Below are positions 7,690 to 17,690 of a DNA stretch of 17,690 bases, in pieces. The position numbers were made by a program, and so were the translations under genes. Positions within the stretch are counted from its first letter, which is position 1. Every line of letters begins with the position of its first letter. The stretch is taken from positions 1 through 17,690 of the forward strand of contig DBMG01000115.1 in NCBI GenBank assembly GCA_002304785.1, in the 5' to 3' direction. The DNA is from Candidatus Accumulibacter sp. UBA704 (GTDB lineage: Bacteria > Pseudomonadota > Gammaproteobacteria > Burkholderiales > Rhodocyclaceae). The notes below the pieces were generated by a model. It had not been told where the DNA came from. It saw only the letters and a list, made by a program, of their open reading frames with translations, and made no database searches.

Positions 7690-8562
7690 ATGAATACTAG
7701 CGTCCGTGCACTCCCCGATTACCTGACCGACTCGGAAATCGAGCGTAACGTCACCTCCGCGCTGTCCGAGGATGTCGGCGGTGGCGACCTCACCGCACAA
7801 CTGGTTCCGGCCAACGTAGTCACCCGAGCCACCGTGATTTCACGCGAAAACGCCGTCCTGTGCGGTGCCGCTTGGTTCGAGCGATGCTTCATGAAGCTTG
7901 ACGACACGATCAGGATCACTTGGCGGACGCAGGACGGCGAGCGCCTTGTTCCCAACCAGATCGTCTGCGAGATCGCGGGGCCGGCGCGCTCCATGCTGAC
8001 CGGCGAGCGCACCGCGCTCAATTTCCTGCAGCTTCTCTCCGGCGTAGCCACCAAGGCGCGCCAATATGCCGACGCAGTTGCCGGCACCAAAGCGCAAGTG
8101 GTCGACACCCGCAAGACTCTTCCCGGCCTGCGCCTCGCACAGAAGTATGCGGTGCTGTGCGGCGGTGGCGGGAACCACCGCATCGGCCTCTACGACGCCA
8201 TCCTGGTCAAGGAGAACCACATTCTGGCGGCTGGCAGCATCGCTGCCGCCGTGGCGGCGGCACAGAAAGTGGCGGGCGGCGCCAGCCATTGCAAGTTCAT
8301 CCAGGTCGAGGTCGAAAACCTCGACGAACTCGGGCAAGCACTCGATGCCGGCGCCAAAATGGTCCTGCTCGACAACATGAGTCTCGAGCAGATGCGCGAG
8401 GCCGTTGCCTTCAACGCCGGGCGGGCCATTCTCGAGGCTTCCGGCAACGTCAGCCTCGAAACGGTACGGGCCATCGCGGAAACCGGCGTTGACCGGATTT
8501 CGGTGGGCGGTCTGACGAAAGACGTGCGGGCACTCGACCTCTCAATGCGCTTCCAAGGGTAA
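7690..8562 (+). CDS. nadC: Nicotinate-nucleotide pyrophosphorylase (carboxylating)
   Basis: Quinolinate phosphoribosyltransferase. It converts quinolinate and PRPP to nicotinate mononucleotide, CO2 and pyrophosphate in de novo NAD synthesis. It has 290 residues, normal length. The expected substrate-binding motifs are visible: GERTALNFLQLLSG (R107), VDTRKTLPGLR (R141, K142), GGGNHRIGLYDAILVKENH (H163, R164, K174), EVENLDEL, MVLLDNM, EASGNV and ISVGGLT. The 117-base gap from lpxH contains a TATAGAAT-like element at 7642-7649, about 40 bases before the ATG, which may be the -10 box of its own promoter, but no good -35 is visible. No nadA or nadB lies nearby in the window. Confidence 0.96.
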   Translation: MNTSVRALPDYLTDSEIERNVTSALSEDVGGGDLTAQLVPANVVTRATVISRENAVLCGAAWFERCFMKLDDTIRITWRTQDGERLVPNQIVCEIAGPARSMLTGERTALNFLQLLSGVATKARQYADAVAGTKAQVVDTRKTLPGLRLAQKYAVLCGGGGNHRIGLYDAILVKENHILAAGSIAAAVAAAQKVAGGASHCKFIQVEVENLDELGQALDAGAKMVLLDNMSLEQMREAVAFNAGRAILEASGNVSLETVRAIAETGVDRISVGGLTKDVRALDLSMRFQG

Positions 8563-8582
8563 GAGCCAGCGAAAAAACAACC

Positions 8583-8609
8583 TTGGATGGCTAATGAAAT
8601 CACTATAAT
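8583..8609 (+). promoter_or_regulatory. Putative sigma70 promoter of the small membrane protein gene
   Basis: A perfect -10 hexamer TATAAT lies at 8604-8609. TTGGAT (8583-8588) stands upstream as a candidate -35 with a 15-base spacer, slightly short of the usual 16-18. It lies between the nadC stop and the small gene at 8675, leaving a leader of about 60 bases. The -10 box is the persuasive part. Confidence 0.5.
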
Positions 8610-8661
8610 TGCCGTTGAGACAAATTCATTACGGATACTCGCCGGCTGCATCAAGAAAAAA

Positions 8662-8670
8662 GAAGGGGGA
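8662..8670 (+). promoter_or_regulatory. Strong purine-rich ribosome binding site of the small gene
   Basis: GAAGGGGGA ends four bases before the ATG at 8675. It decides the start: a longer version beginning at a TTG at 8609 would run through the promoter -10 box and lacks such a site. Confidence 0.7.
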
Positions 8671-8674
8671 ATTC

Positions 8675-8812
8675 ATGCTGTTCGCGCTGTTCTACGTGGT
8701 TGCCATAACCATCCTGATCCTGCACTTCACCGGGTTCCTCGCCCGGCATAATCTCGAATGGCTGGTATTGGTGCTCGCGGCTTCCGTCTTCCCGGCCGTT
8801 CTGTATCTGTGA
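8675..8812 (+). CDS. Small two-helix membrane protein (45 aa), unknown function
   Basis: A 45-residue protein that is hydrophobic almost throughout. It has a first membrane segment at about residues 2-21 (LFALFYVVAITILILHFTGF), a short polar turn ARHNLEW at 23-29, and a second segment at about 30-45 (LVLVLAASVFPAVLYL). This predicts a helical hairpin in the cytoplasmic membrane. It has a strong ribosome site, a perfect TATAAT upstream and a terminator 20 bases after the stop, so it looks like an independently expressed gene. I do not recognise the family. It is not obviously a type I toxin: it is longer, lacks the basic C-terminus common in those, and I see no antisense RNA promoter. Function unknown. 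Confidence 0.65.
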   Translation: MLFALFYVVAITILILHFTGFLARHNLEWLVLVLAASVFPAVLYL

Positions 8813-8832
8813 CACTCGATCCATCCTGATGA

Positions 8833-8856
8833 AAAAGGGCACCGCGGTGCCCTTTT
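8833..8856. terminator. Bidirectional terminator between the small gene and thrC
   Basis: A perfect 24-base palindrome, AAAAGGGCACCG / CGGTGCCCTTTT. It folds with a GGGCAC stem flanked by A4 and T4, so it has a T-run on either strand. It sits between the convergent stops at 8812 (+) and 8884 (-). Confidence 0.88.
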
Positions 8857-8883
8857 CTGTTTGCAGCAACGGAAGAAAACCGG

Positions 8884-10329
8884 CTACCGGTTCTCTACCT
8901 GCTGCACGATGAAGCGTTTCACGGCATCGGCATCGATCTCCATCACTTCCACACGCTGCGGCAACCACTCGATACCTTCCATCGCCACCGGACGCTCCGG
9001 CTTCCTCCCGAGCGCCTCGACGATCGTTTCCTCGAACTTGGTGGGCAACGCCGTTTCGAGTACCAGCGTCGGCATATCCTGTGCACGAAGTTCCTGCGCC
9101 ACCTTGAGCCCATCCGCAGTATGCGTGTCGACCATCACCCCGAACTTCTCGTAGGTACGGCGAATGGTCGCCAACCGGTCGGCGTGGGTGCTCTTGCCCG
9201 ACACGAAACCGAAGCGAGGGAGATCGGCAAAGAACGGCGTACGCGAAAGATCGAAGCTGCCGCCCGCGTCGACCTTGCTCCACAGTTCGCGGATCACGGC
9301 GGGATCGCGGCCGACCAAGTCAAAAACGAAACGCTCGAAATTGGACGCCTTGGAAATATCCATCGACGGACTGGTCGTCGTCCAAGTATCCGCCGTGCCG
9401 CGGGGGCGATAGATGCCAGTGCGAAAAAATTCGTCCAGTACGTCGTTCTCATTCGTCGCCAGGATCAGGCGACCGATCGGAAGCCCCATCATGCGGGCGA
9501 TATGCCCGGCGCAGATGTTGCCGAAGTTGCCGGAAGGCACGGCGAAGGCTATCTTCTCATCGTTTGATCGTGTCCCGGCGAAGTATCCCCTGAAGTAATA
9601 GATTACTTGCGCCGCCACGCGCGCCCAGTTGATCGAGTTGACCGCGCCGATCTTGTAACGCGCCTTGAACTCATGGTCGTTGGACACCGCCTTGACGATG
9701 TCCTGGGCGTCGTCGAACATGCCGCGCACGGCGATGTTGAAGATATTGGCGTCCTGCAGCGAGTACATCTGCGCGCGCTGGAAATCGCTCATCCGCCCGT
9801 GCGGCGAGAGCATGAAGACGCGGATACCGTGCTTGCCGCGCATGGCGTACTCGGCCGCCGACCCGGTGTCGCCGGAGGTCGCGCCAAGGATGTTGATTTC
9901 CTCGCCCTTTTTATCCAGAACGTACTCGAACAGGTTGCCGAGCAACTGCATGGCCATGTCCTTGAAGGCCAGTGTCGGGCCGTTCGACAGTTCGAGCAGG
10001 CCGAAGCCCGGCTCCAGCCAGCGCACCGGCGTAATCTCCCCGGCCTTCGAGGCGTCGCGGCCGTTGCAATACACTTCGGCGGTATACGTCTTGTCGACAA
10101 TCGCTTTCAGGTCAGCCGGCGGGATATCGTCGATGAACTTGGAGAGAACAGCAAACGCCAATTCGGCATATGAAAGCCCGCGCCACTGATCCAGTTCGGC
10201 ACGCGTGACCTGCGGATAGGCCTCCGGGAGATACAACCCCCCATCGGGCGCCAGGCCGCCTAACAGGATTTCGGTGAAGGTCTTTTTTGGCGATTGAGTT
10301 GCATCGCCACGGGTCGAAAGGTAGCGCAT
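8884..10329 (-). CDS. thrC: Threonine synthase
   Basis: PLP-dependent enzyme converting O-phosphohomoserine and water to threonine and phosphate, the last step of threonine synthesis. It has 481 residues, matching the long (yeast/E. coli-like) class of threonine synthases. The N-terminus MRYLSTRGDA and LAPDGGLYLPEAYP are typical. The PLP-binding lysine is K123 in NGPTLAFKDMAMQ. GATSGDTGSAAEYAMRGK forms the phosphate-binding region, and VPSGNFGNICAG follows. The homoserine dehydrogenase gene hom often lies directly upstream in betaproteobacteria. Here the upstream same-strand gene is a diguanylate cyclase, separated by a probable terminator, so thrC seems to have its own promoter within 10330-10360. 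The identification is secure. Confidence 0.97.
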   Translation of the reverse strand: MRYLSTRGDATQSPKKTFTEILLGGLAPDGGLYLPEAYPQVTRAELDQWRGLSYAELAFAVLSKFIDDIPPADLKAIVDKTYTAEVYCNGRDASKAGEITPVRWLEPGFGLLELSNGPTLAFKDMAMQLLGNLFEYVLDKKGEEINILGATSGDTGSAAEYAMRGKHGIRVFMLSPHGRMSDFQRAQMYSLQDANIFNIAVRGMFDDAQDIVKAVSNDHEFKARYKIGAVNSINWARVAAQVIYYFRGYFAGTRSNDEKIAFAVPSGNFGNICAGHIARMMGLPIGRLILATNENDVLDEFFRTGIYRPRGTADTWTTTSPSMDISKASNFERFVFDLVGRDPAVIRELWSKVDAGGSFDLSRTPFFADLPRFGFVSGKSTHADRLATIRRTYEKFGVMVDTHTADGLKVAQELRAQDMPTLVLETALPTKFEETIVEALGRKPERPVAMEGIEWLPQRVEVMEIDADAVKRFIVQQVENR

Positions 10330-10359
10330 AGACGGGGCCGGCAGAATGAAAAGATGAAT

Positions 10360-10389
10360 AAGCGAAAGGGCGTCAGTCTAACACGCCCT
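10360..10389 (-). terminator. Probable terminator of the diguanylate cyclase gene
   Basis: Read on the minus strand, AGGGCGT and ACGCCCT form a 7-bp stem around a 9-base loop, followed by TTTCGCTTATT. It lies 26 bases beyond the cyclase stop and upstream of thrC. The T-tract is interrupted, so termination may be partial and some read-through into thrC is possible. Confidence 0.55.
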
Positions 10390-10414
10390 GCCCTCGGCCC
10401 ATCGCCAGGGGATT

Positions 10415-11143
10415 TCAGCCGATCACGACCCGGTTCTTGCCGGCGCGTTTCGCGGCATAGGTTGCGGTGTCGGCGCGCTCGATCGCTTCGTCGAGCGATT
10501 CGAAATAATCGTGCCCAACCACGCCGGCGCTGAAGGTCATGGATCGATCAACGTCGGGGATCGCGCGCGAGGAGAACGTCGCCAGAAAACGCCGCACGGC
10601 CTTGCACGCGTCATCAACTGCCGTGTCCGGCAGCATCAGCACGAATTCCTCTCCACCGAAGCGGCACAACACATCCGACGGACGCATCGATTCCTGCAGC
10701 ACATTCACCAGGTGCGTCAGCGCCTTGTCGCCGGCCAGATGGCCAAATTGATCATTGAGCCGTTTGAAATCGTCGAGATCGATCATGACCAGCGCCAGTC
10801 GGCCGCCGCTGCGCCGAGCGCGCGCCATCTCGCGTTCATACGCCTTTTCAAAGCCACGACGATTCAAGGCGCCCGTCAGGGGATCCACGAACGCAACGCT
10901 CCGGGCCTCTTCGAGCGCTTTCTCCAGTTCGGCGATGCGCATTTCGGCTGCCAGCAGTTCGAGCATGCCGGCCTCCTTGACGACCTGGCTCGACAGGCTG
11001 ACCAGCATCTGGGGTGCGGCCACCGGCATCGGTTGCGAAGCAACAAGGCAGGGACGAGTCGCAATGGGCAGCGCGAAACGGCGATGCAGGCGACGCGACG
11101 CCGGCCGGTTCGAGTGTAATTGCGACATGTTGCTACGGTTCAT
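10415..11143 (-). CDS. Diguanylate cyclase (GGDEF domain, I-site intact)
   Basis: Makes the second messenger cyclic di-GMP from two GTP. The 242-residue product has a variable N-terminus (1-45, basic, no membrane helix), a coiled-coil-prone helix at about 46-85 (EAGMLELLAAEMRIAELEKALEEAR), and a GGDEF domain from FVDPLTGALNRR (about 85) to the C-terminus. The active loop is GGEEF (163-167). The product-inhibition I-site RPSD (154-157) precedes it by five residues, so feedback control is likely. There is no recognisable sensor domain. The ATG at 11143 is chosen because AAGGAG lies eight bases upstream; a longer frame starts at 11179 without one. It sits downstream of typA, but terminator hairpins separate them. 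Role inferred: control of attachment, polysaccharide or motility. Confidence 0.92.
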   Translation of the reverse strand: MNRSNMSQLHSNRPASRRLHRRFALPIATRPCLVASQPMPVAAPQMLVSLSSQVVKEAGMLELLAAEMRIAELEKALEEARSVAFVDPLTGALNRRGFEKAYEREMARARRSGGRLALVMIDLDDFKRLNDQFGHLAGDKALTHLVNVLQESMRPSDVLCRFGGEEFVLMLPDTAVDDACKAVRRFLATFSSRAIPDVDRSMTFSAGVVGHDYFESLDEAIERADTATYAAKRAGKNRVVIG

Positions 11144-11151
11144 CCTGCCTG

Positions 11152-11157
11152 CTCCTT
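11152..11157 (-). promoter_or_regulatory. Ribosome binding site of the diguanylate cyclase
   Basis: AAGGAG on the minus strand, eight bases before the ATG at 11143. It decides between that start and the upstream ATG at 11179. Confidence 0.65.
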
Positions 11158-11264
11158 CGAAAGTCACGAGGACATTCACTTATTCCAGTCCAGTTAACGG
11201 ACGAAGCGGAAAATTCTTTAGAAGTTTTTTAGGAAAGCAACGCAACACCATGTTTTATATTGAC

Positions 11265-11290
11265 AAAAAAATTCCGGCACATGCCGGAAT
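11265..11290 (-). terminator. Rho-independent terminator of typA
   Basis: Read on the minus strand, ATTCCGGCA and TGCCGGAAT form a 9-bp stem with a 2-base spacer (so the real loop is about 4). It is followed directly by seven T residues (the A-run at 11265-11271). It stands 68 bases beyond the typA stop. Confidence 0.88.
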
Positions 11291-11312
11291 CAGGGAGCGA
11301 AGGAGGACCGGA

Positions 11313-11330
11313 CCCCGGTCTGTGCCGGGG
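11313..11330 (-). other. Second hairpin between typA stop and its terminator
   Basis: CCCCGG and CCGGGG form a 6-bp GC-only stem around a 6-base loop, upstream of the main terminator on the minus strand. It has no T-run, so it is not a terminator itself. It could protect the typA mRNA 3' end or be a neutral inverted repeat. Confidence 0.45.
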
Positions 11331-11357
11331 TGGCGAGTAGCGCTCCCGCGCCGATGT

Positions 11358-13205
<1,848 letters not shown>

Positions 13206-13234
13206 GAAGGGCTAACTCGTTGAAAAAGGCGGCA

Positions 13235-13243
13235 ATTCTAGCA
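13235..13243 (-). promoter_or_regulatory. Putative extended -10 promoter element of typA
   Basis: On the minus strand TGC-TAGAAT lies about 30 bases before the typA ATG. It fits an extended -10 (TGn plus a near-consensus hexamer). No good -35 is seen at the normal distance, which is common for extended -10 promoters. Confidence 0.5.
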
Positions 13244-13356
13244 CAGACGGGGCCGGTCGGCACGACAAAACGTCTACCGCGAAGGAGCAAAACAGCTCGG
13301 AAGAGCAACGATCGCGCGAAGAAACCCGCGTTTGTTGCCTCCTGTCATCGCAGGAT

Positions 13357-15501
<2,145 letters not shown>

Positions 15502-15540
15502 GGGCGCCTTGCGTGGAAAACGAGAGACAAGGGGCGGATT

Positions 15541-15645
15541 CTACAGGGTTTTCGCCATCAGGACGGACGACCCCAATTGCCCGACAAAGTTCGTTCCCAA
15601 CCGTCGTTCGATCAGCGGTTTGATTTGCGCGAGCAACCAATCATG
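15541..15645 (-). pseudogene. Possible 3' remnant of a gene once upstream of ygiQ
   Basis: On the minus strand the bases before the TAG at 15541-15543 translate as a protein-like C-terminus: HDWLLAQIKPLIERRL, then GTNFVGQLGSSVLMAKTL. Codon use and the amphipathic pattern look like real coding sequence, and the stop lies 39 bases before the ygiQ start, a normal gene spacing. Going further upstream, the frame becomes the antisense of the lipoprotein gene and loses any sense. This suggests the 3' end of a former neighbour whose remainder was lost when the lipoprotein region was joined here. A methyltransferase-like C-terminus is possible but unproven. Alternatively it is a chance reading of promoter DNA. 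Confidence 0.35.
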
Positions 15646-15682
15646 CCTAGGCTGAAAGCACAAAGTCCTGGGGGAAAAGAAA

Positions 15683-16456
15683 ATGACAAAGCTGCCGACC
15701 CTTCTCGTCGCCATGGCGTTAACACTCGCTGGCTGTGCCTCGATGGAAGACAGTTCCCGACATCGGCAGGTAGCCTCAGTACTGGCGTTCCTGTATCCGG
15801 GATCGGGAAACGTTCCGATCATTCCAGACTCGGTCGCGGACCTCAGGGTGCCGTTCCGAGTCGGGGTAGCGTTCGTACCGGACAACACTCCACCTCAGTT
15901 CAGATTGCCCGAGAGCGATCGATTGAAACTCGCCACCAAGGTGCGCGACGCGTTTTCGGGTTATCCGTTCGTCCAGGAAATCGTTGCGGTTCCCTCGGTC
16001 TATCTCGAACCGGGCGGCGGCTTCGCCAATCTCGACCGCATCGCCGCCATGCTCAGGCTGGACGTCATCGCCCTGATTTCTTTCGACCAGGTTCAGAATG
16101 CCGGGGCTACCGGCTCGTCGTTCCTTTACTGGACCGGCATCGGAGCCTATCTGGTACAAGGCGATCAATACGACATCCTGACCGCCGTCGAAACGTCGGT
16201 GTTCGACATCAAGAGCCGCCGATTGCTGATACGAGCGGGTGGCATCTCGACCACCAAGGGCAGCGCAACTCTGGTCGGCTTCTCCGAGACAGCTCGCGAG
16301 GCTCGTACACGAGGTTTCGACGAGGCCATGACAGAAATGATCGGCAAACTGCACACCGAAGTGAAGTCTTTCCGCGAACAAGCTCCGAAAGATCCGAACA
16401 TCCGGTTGACCATCCCCCCCGGGTACCACCTGCCGCCAACGGGACGAATGCCGTAG
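15683..16456 (+). CDS. Rhombotarget-type lipoprotein, apparently cut off before its C-terminal anchor
   Basis: A predicted lipoprotein of 257 residues. The signal peptide (MTKLPTLLVAMALTLAGC) has the lipobox LAGC with C18 as the lipidated residue. Residue +2 is Ala, which fits outer-membrane sorting. The body resembles the family called rhombotarget lipoprotein: VLAFLYPGSG, LRVPFRVGVAFVPDN, YLEPGGGFANLDRIAAML, DVIALISFDQVQ, YWTGIGAYLVQGD, and a C-terminal ETAREARTRGFDEAMTEMIGKL. In that family, as I recall it, the protein continues into a C-terminal membrane segment recognised by rhombosortase, a rhomboid-type protease. Here it stops after GYHLPPTGRMP, while a hydrophobic segment follows in the next frame (16457-16577). 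GGGGGAAAAG-like purines precede the ATG. Function unknown. No rhombosortase gene lies in the window. Confidence 0.75.
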   Translation: MTKLPTLLVAMALTLAGCASMEDSSRHRQVASVLAFLYPGSGNVPIIPDSVADLRVPFRVGVAFVPDNTPPQFRLPESDRLKLATKVRDAFSGYPFVQEIVAVPSVYLEPGGGFANLDRIAAMLRLDVIALISFDQVQNAGATGSSFLYWTGIGAYLVQGDQYDILTAVETSVFDIKSRRLLIRAGGISTTKGSATLVGFSETAREARTRGFDEAMTEMIGKLHTEVKSFREQAPKDPNIRLTIPPGYHLPPTGRMP

Positions 16457-16577
16457 CCGGCGCTCCGATGACAGCTATCCCTGGCCGGTCCTGTTCGGCG
16501 GGCTGATGCTGGCGGGCGCGCTGTTCGCCTGGCAAGCGTTCTGCCGCCCGATCGTGGCGGGGCTCGCCGGCCAGTAG
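16457..16577 (+). pseudogene. Out-of-frame hydrophobic C-terminal tail of the rhombotarget lipoprotein (putative frameshift)
   Basis: In the frame one base ahead of the lipoprotein, the DNA reads RRSDDSYPWPVLFGG, then LMLAGALFAWQAFCRPIVAGLAGQ, then TAG TAA. This is a polar stretch followed by one membrane helix, as expected for a C-terminal anchor. It ends 9 bases before the stop of the convergent hydrolase. No ATG start or ribosome site would let it be a separate gene of useful size. A single-base change between about 16414 and 16456 would fuse the two; a run of seven C at 16414-16420 is an obvious slippage or sequencing-error site. The canonical glycine triplet before the helix is not clear, so the join point is uncertain. 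Confidence 0.5.
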
Positions 16578-16586
16578 TAAGAAAGT

Positions 16587-17462
16587 TCAGTCCCGGTTCA
16601 GGAAGGATTCGATCGCCGCGGCCACGAGTTCCGGCTGGTCGTGCTGGACGTTGTGCCCCGCATCTGGAATATCGACGCATCGCAGGTCGGGAATCGCTCC
16701 GCGGCGGCGTTCGAATTCTTGAGGATCGTTGCCGAAGCGACGAACGACGAAGCCGTGGTCGGCGATCGCCAACAGCACCGGCGCTTCGATGCGCCGCCAG
16801 CACGCCAGCGAATCGTCGATGTGATACGGCAGCGGCGAGGGCACCCGGTGCCACGGATCGCAGGCCACTTCGACGCTGTTATCGGGATTGAAGCGCGCGA
16901 TGTGCCAGGAGAGAAACGAGGCACGCTCCTCGGTCAGACGCGGATTCGCTTCCATCAACCGTGCCGCGAGCGCCTCGGCGTTCGGATACAGGCTCCGCGG
17001 CGGGCCGCTCTCAAGGTTGCGCAGCCACTTGCCGAGCAGGCGATGCGAATCGTCGTCGATCGCCGGCTTGAGACCGAGAAAATCGAGCATGACCAGTTGC
17101 GAAACACGGGCCGGACGCACGCCGGCGTAGGTCGCCGAAATATTCGCTCCCATGCTGTGTCCGACGAGACGGGCAGGCCGGTCCGGCGAAAAACGCATCA
17201 GGAGACGGTCAAGGTCGGCGTAATAATCCGGAAACCAGTAGGGCCGGTTGAGCCACTCCGACTCGCCGTACCCTCGCCAGTCGGGTGCGATCACGTGCCA
17301 ATCGTGCTGGAGCGCATCGACGACGAACTGAAACGTCGGGGAACAGTCCAGCCACCCGTGCAGGAAAAAAACGGGCGGCGCGTCGTCCGCCCCCCAGTGC
17401 CGGACGTTGTGGCGAAGACCGCGGATGTCGATTTTTTCGGTTCGCGATTTTTTGTGTTGCAT
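16587..17462 (-). CDS. Alpha/beta-fold hydrolase
   Basis: A cytosolic serine hydrolase of 291 residues with the alpha/beta hydrolase fold. The oxyanion motif HGW is at 35-37 (VFFLHGWLDCSPTF). The DWRGYGESE strand-turn is at about 61-69. The nucleophile elbow is GHSMGAN with S103. The likely acid is D235 in LLAIADHGFVV, and the catalytic histidine is H270 in DAGHNVQHDQPE. Epoxide hydrolases, haloalkane dehalogenases and C-C hydrolases share this plan; the sequence does not decide between them, and with S103 as nucleophile dehalogenase and epoxide hydrolase activity are unlikely. An esterase role is possible. No signal peptide is present. The gene converges with the lipoprotein tail and has only a weak ribosome site before the ATG at 17462. 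Confidence 0.88.
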   Translation of the reverse strand: MQHKKSRTEKIDIRGLRHNVRHWGADDAPPVFFLHGWLDCSPTFQFVVDALQHDWHVIAPDWRGYGESEWLNRPYWFPDYYADLDRLLMRFSPDRPARLVGHSMGANISATYAGVRPARVSQLVMLDFLGLKPAIDDDSHRLLGKWLRNLESGPPRSLYPNAEALAARLMEANPRLTEERASFLSWHIARFNPDNSVEVACDPWHRVPSPLPYHIDDSLACWRRIEAPVLLAIADHGFVVRRFGNDPQEFERRRGAIPDLRCVDIPDAGHNVQHDQPELVAAAIESFLNRD

Positions 17463-17657
17463 GGAGTGGAACGTTGCGGATAAAGGTGAAGGGCGACAGA
17501 TTTTGCCACGAGCGGCCGAAATGGTGGCGTTGCGGTCACGCGGTTCGCGATTGCCCCAAGACCGACGCCGGCCAAATCGGTCAATCGATTCGGCCGGAAA
17601 AGCGGTCAGGTCGCCGGGAGCGGCAACCGGGTCTGACGTGGTCGGTTGATCGGCGAT

Positions 17658-17690
17658 TCACTTGTTACCACCACCTCCACCACCTCCACC
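17658..17690 (-). CDS. C-terminal end of a glycine-rich protein (partial, cut by window edge)
   Basis: On the minus strand the last bases of the window read GGT GGA GGT GGT GGA GGT GGT GGT AAC AAG TGA, that is eight Gly, then Asn-Lys-stop. The triplet-phased GGN run with mixed third bases, ending in a clean stop, suggests the glycine-rich tail of a protein that lies beyond the window. Such tails occur in RNA-binding proteins and in some surface proteins; nothing here tells which. The other two frames give VEVVEVVV or WRWWRWW, which are less plausible. Confidence 0.4.
   Translation of the reverse strand, partial: GGGGGGGGNK

Noticed and set aside
8675..8812. Small hydrophobic protein as a type I toxin
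   Set aside because: No antisense RNA promoter or basic C-terminal tail is visible, and a strong exposed ribosome site is unlike the sequestered sites of such toxins.

Overview
The window reads as a GC-rich chromosomal segment of a Gram-negative bacterium. It is most likely a betaproteobacterium of the Rhodocyclales type (Dechloromonas, Azoarcus or Accumulibacter relatives). This is inferred from protein character (DnaJ, CysS, NadC, TypA, LpxH), from a PEP-CTERM sorting signal and from a rhombotarget-type lipoprotein. No marker gene here fixes the species. Both ends are cut inside genes: dnaJ on the left and a glycine-rich C-terminus on the right.

Layout. 1-465 is the 3' end of dnaJ (+). It converges on a PEP-CTERM surface protein gene (558-1730, -) through a shared hairpin terminator. 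cysS (1917-3302, -) follows. From 3421 to 7572 runs a tight plus-strand cluster: a TPR protein, an L,D-transpeptidase, a periplasmic cyclophilin, a cytosolic cyclophilin and lpxH. The first three genes overlap by one base (TGATG), which indicates one envelope-related transcript. The TPR protein and the transpeptidase end in the same NTF2/Cds6-like domain. nadC (7690-8562, +) and a 45-residue membrane protein with its own promoter and ribosome site (8675-8812, +) come next. They converge on thrC (8884-10329, -) through a perfect palindromic terminator. A compact diguanylate cyclase (10415-11143, -), typA (11358-13205, -) and a ygiQ-family radical SAM gene (13357-15501, -) follow, with hairpin terminators after typA and after the cyclase. 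On the right, a rhombotarget-like lipoprotein (15683-16456, +) is followed in another frame by a hydrophobic tail that looks like its lost membrane anchor. It converges on an alpha/beta hydrolase (16587-17462, -).

Most genes are housekeeping: protein folding, Cys-tRNA synthesis, lipid A, NAD and threonine synthesis, ribosome-associated GTPase. The accessory content is the PEP-CTERM protein, the rhombotarget lipoprotein with its displaced tail, a probable gene remnant just upstream of ygiQ, and the small membrane protein. I found no CRISPR array, tRNA, rRNA, insertion sequence or phage gene. I cannot support a wholly new multi-gene system here. The best leads are the broken rhombotarget C-terminus, the paired C-terminal domains in the envelope operon and the small membrane protein.
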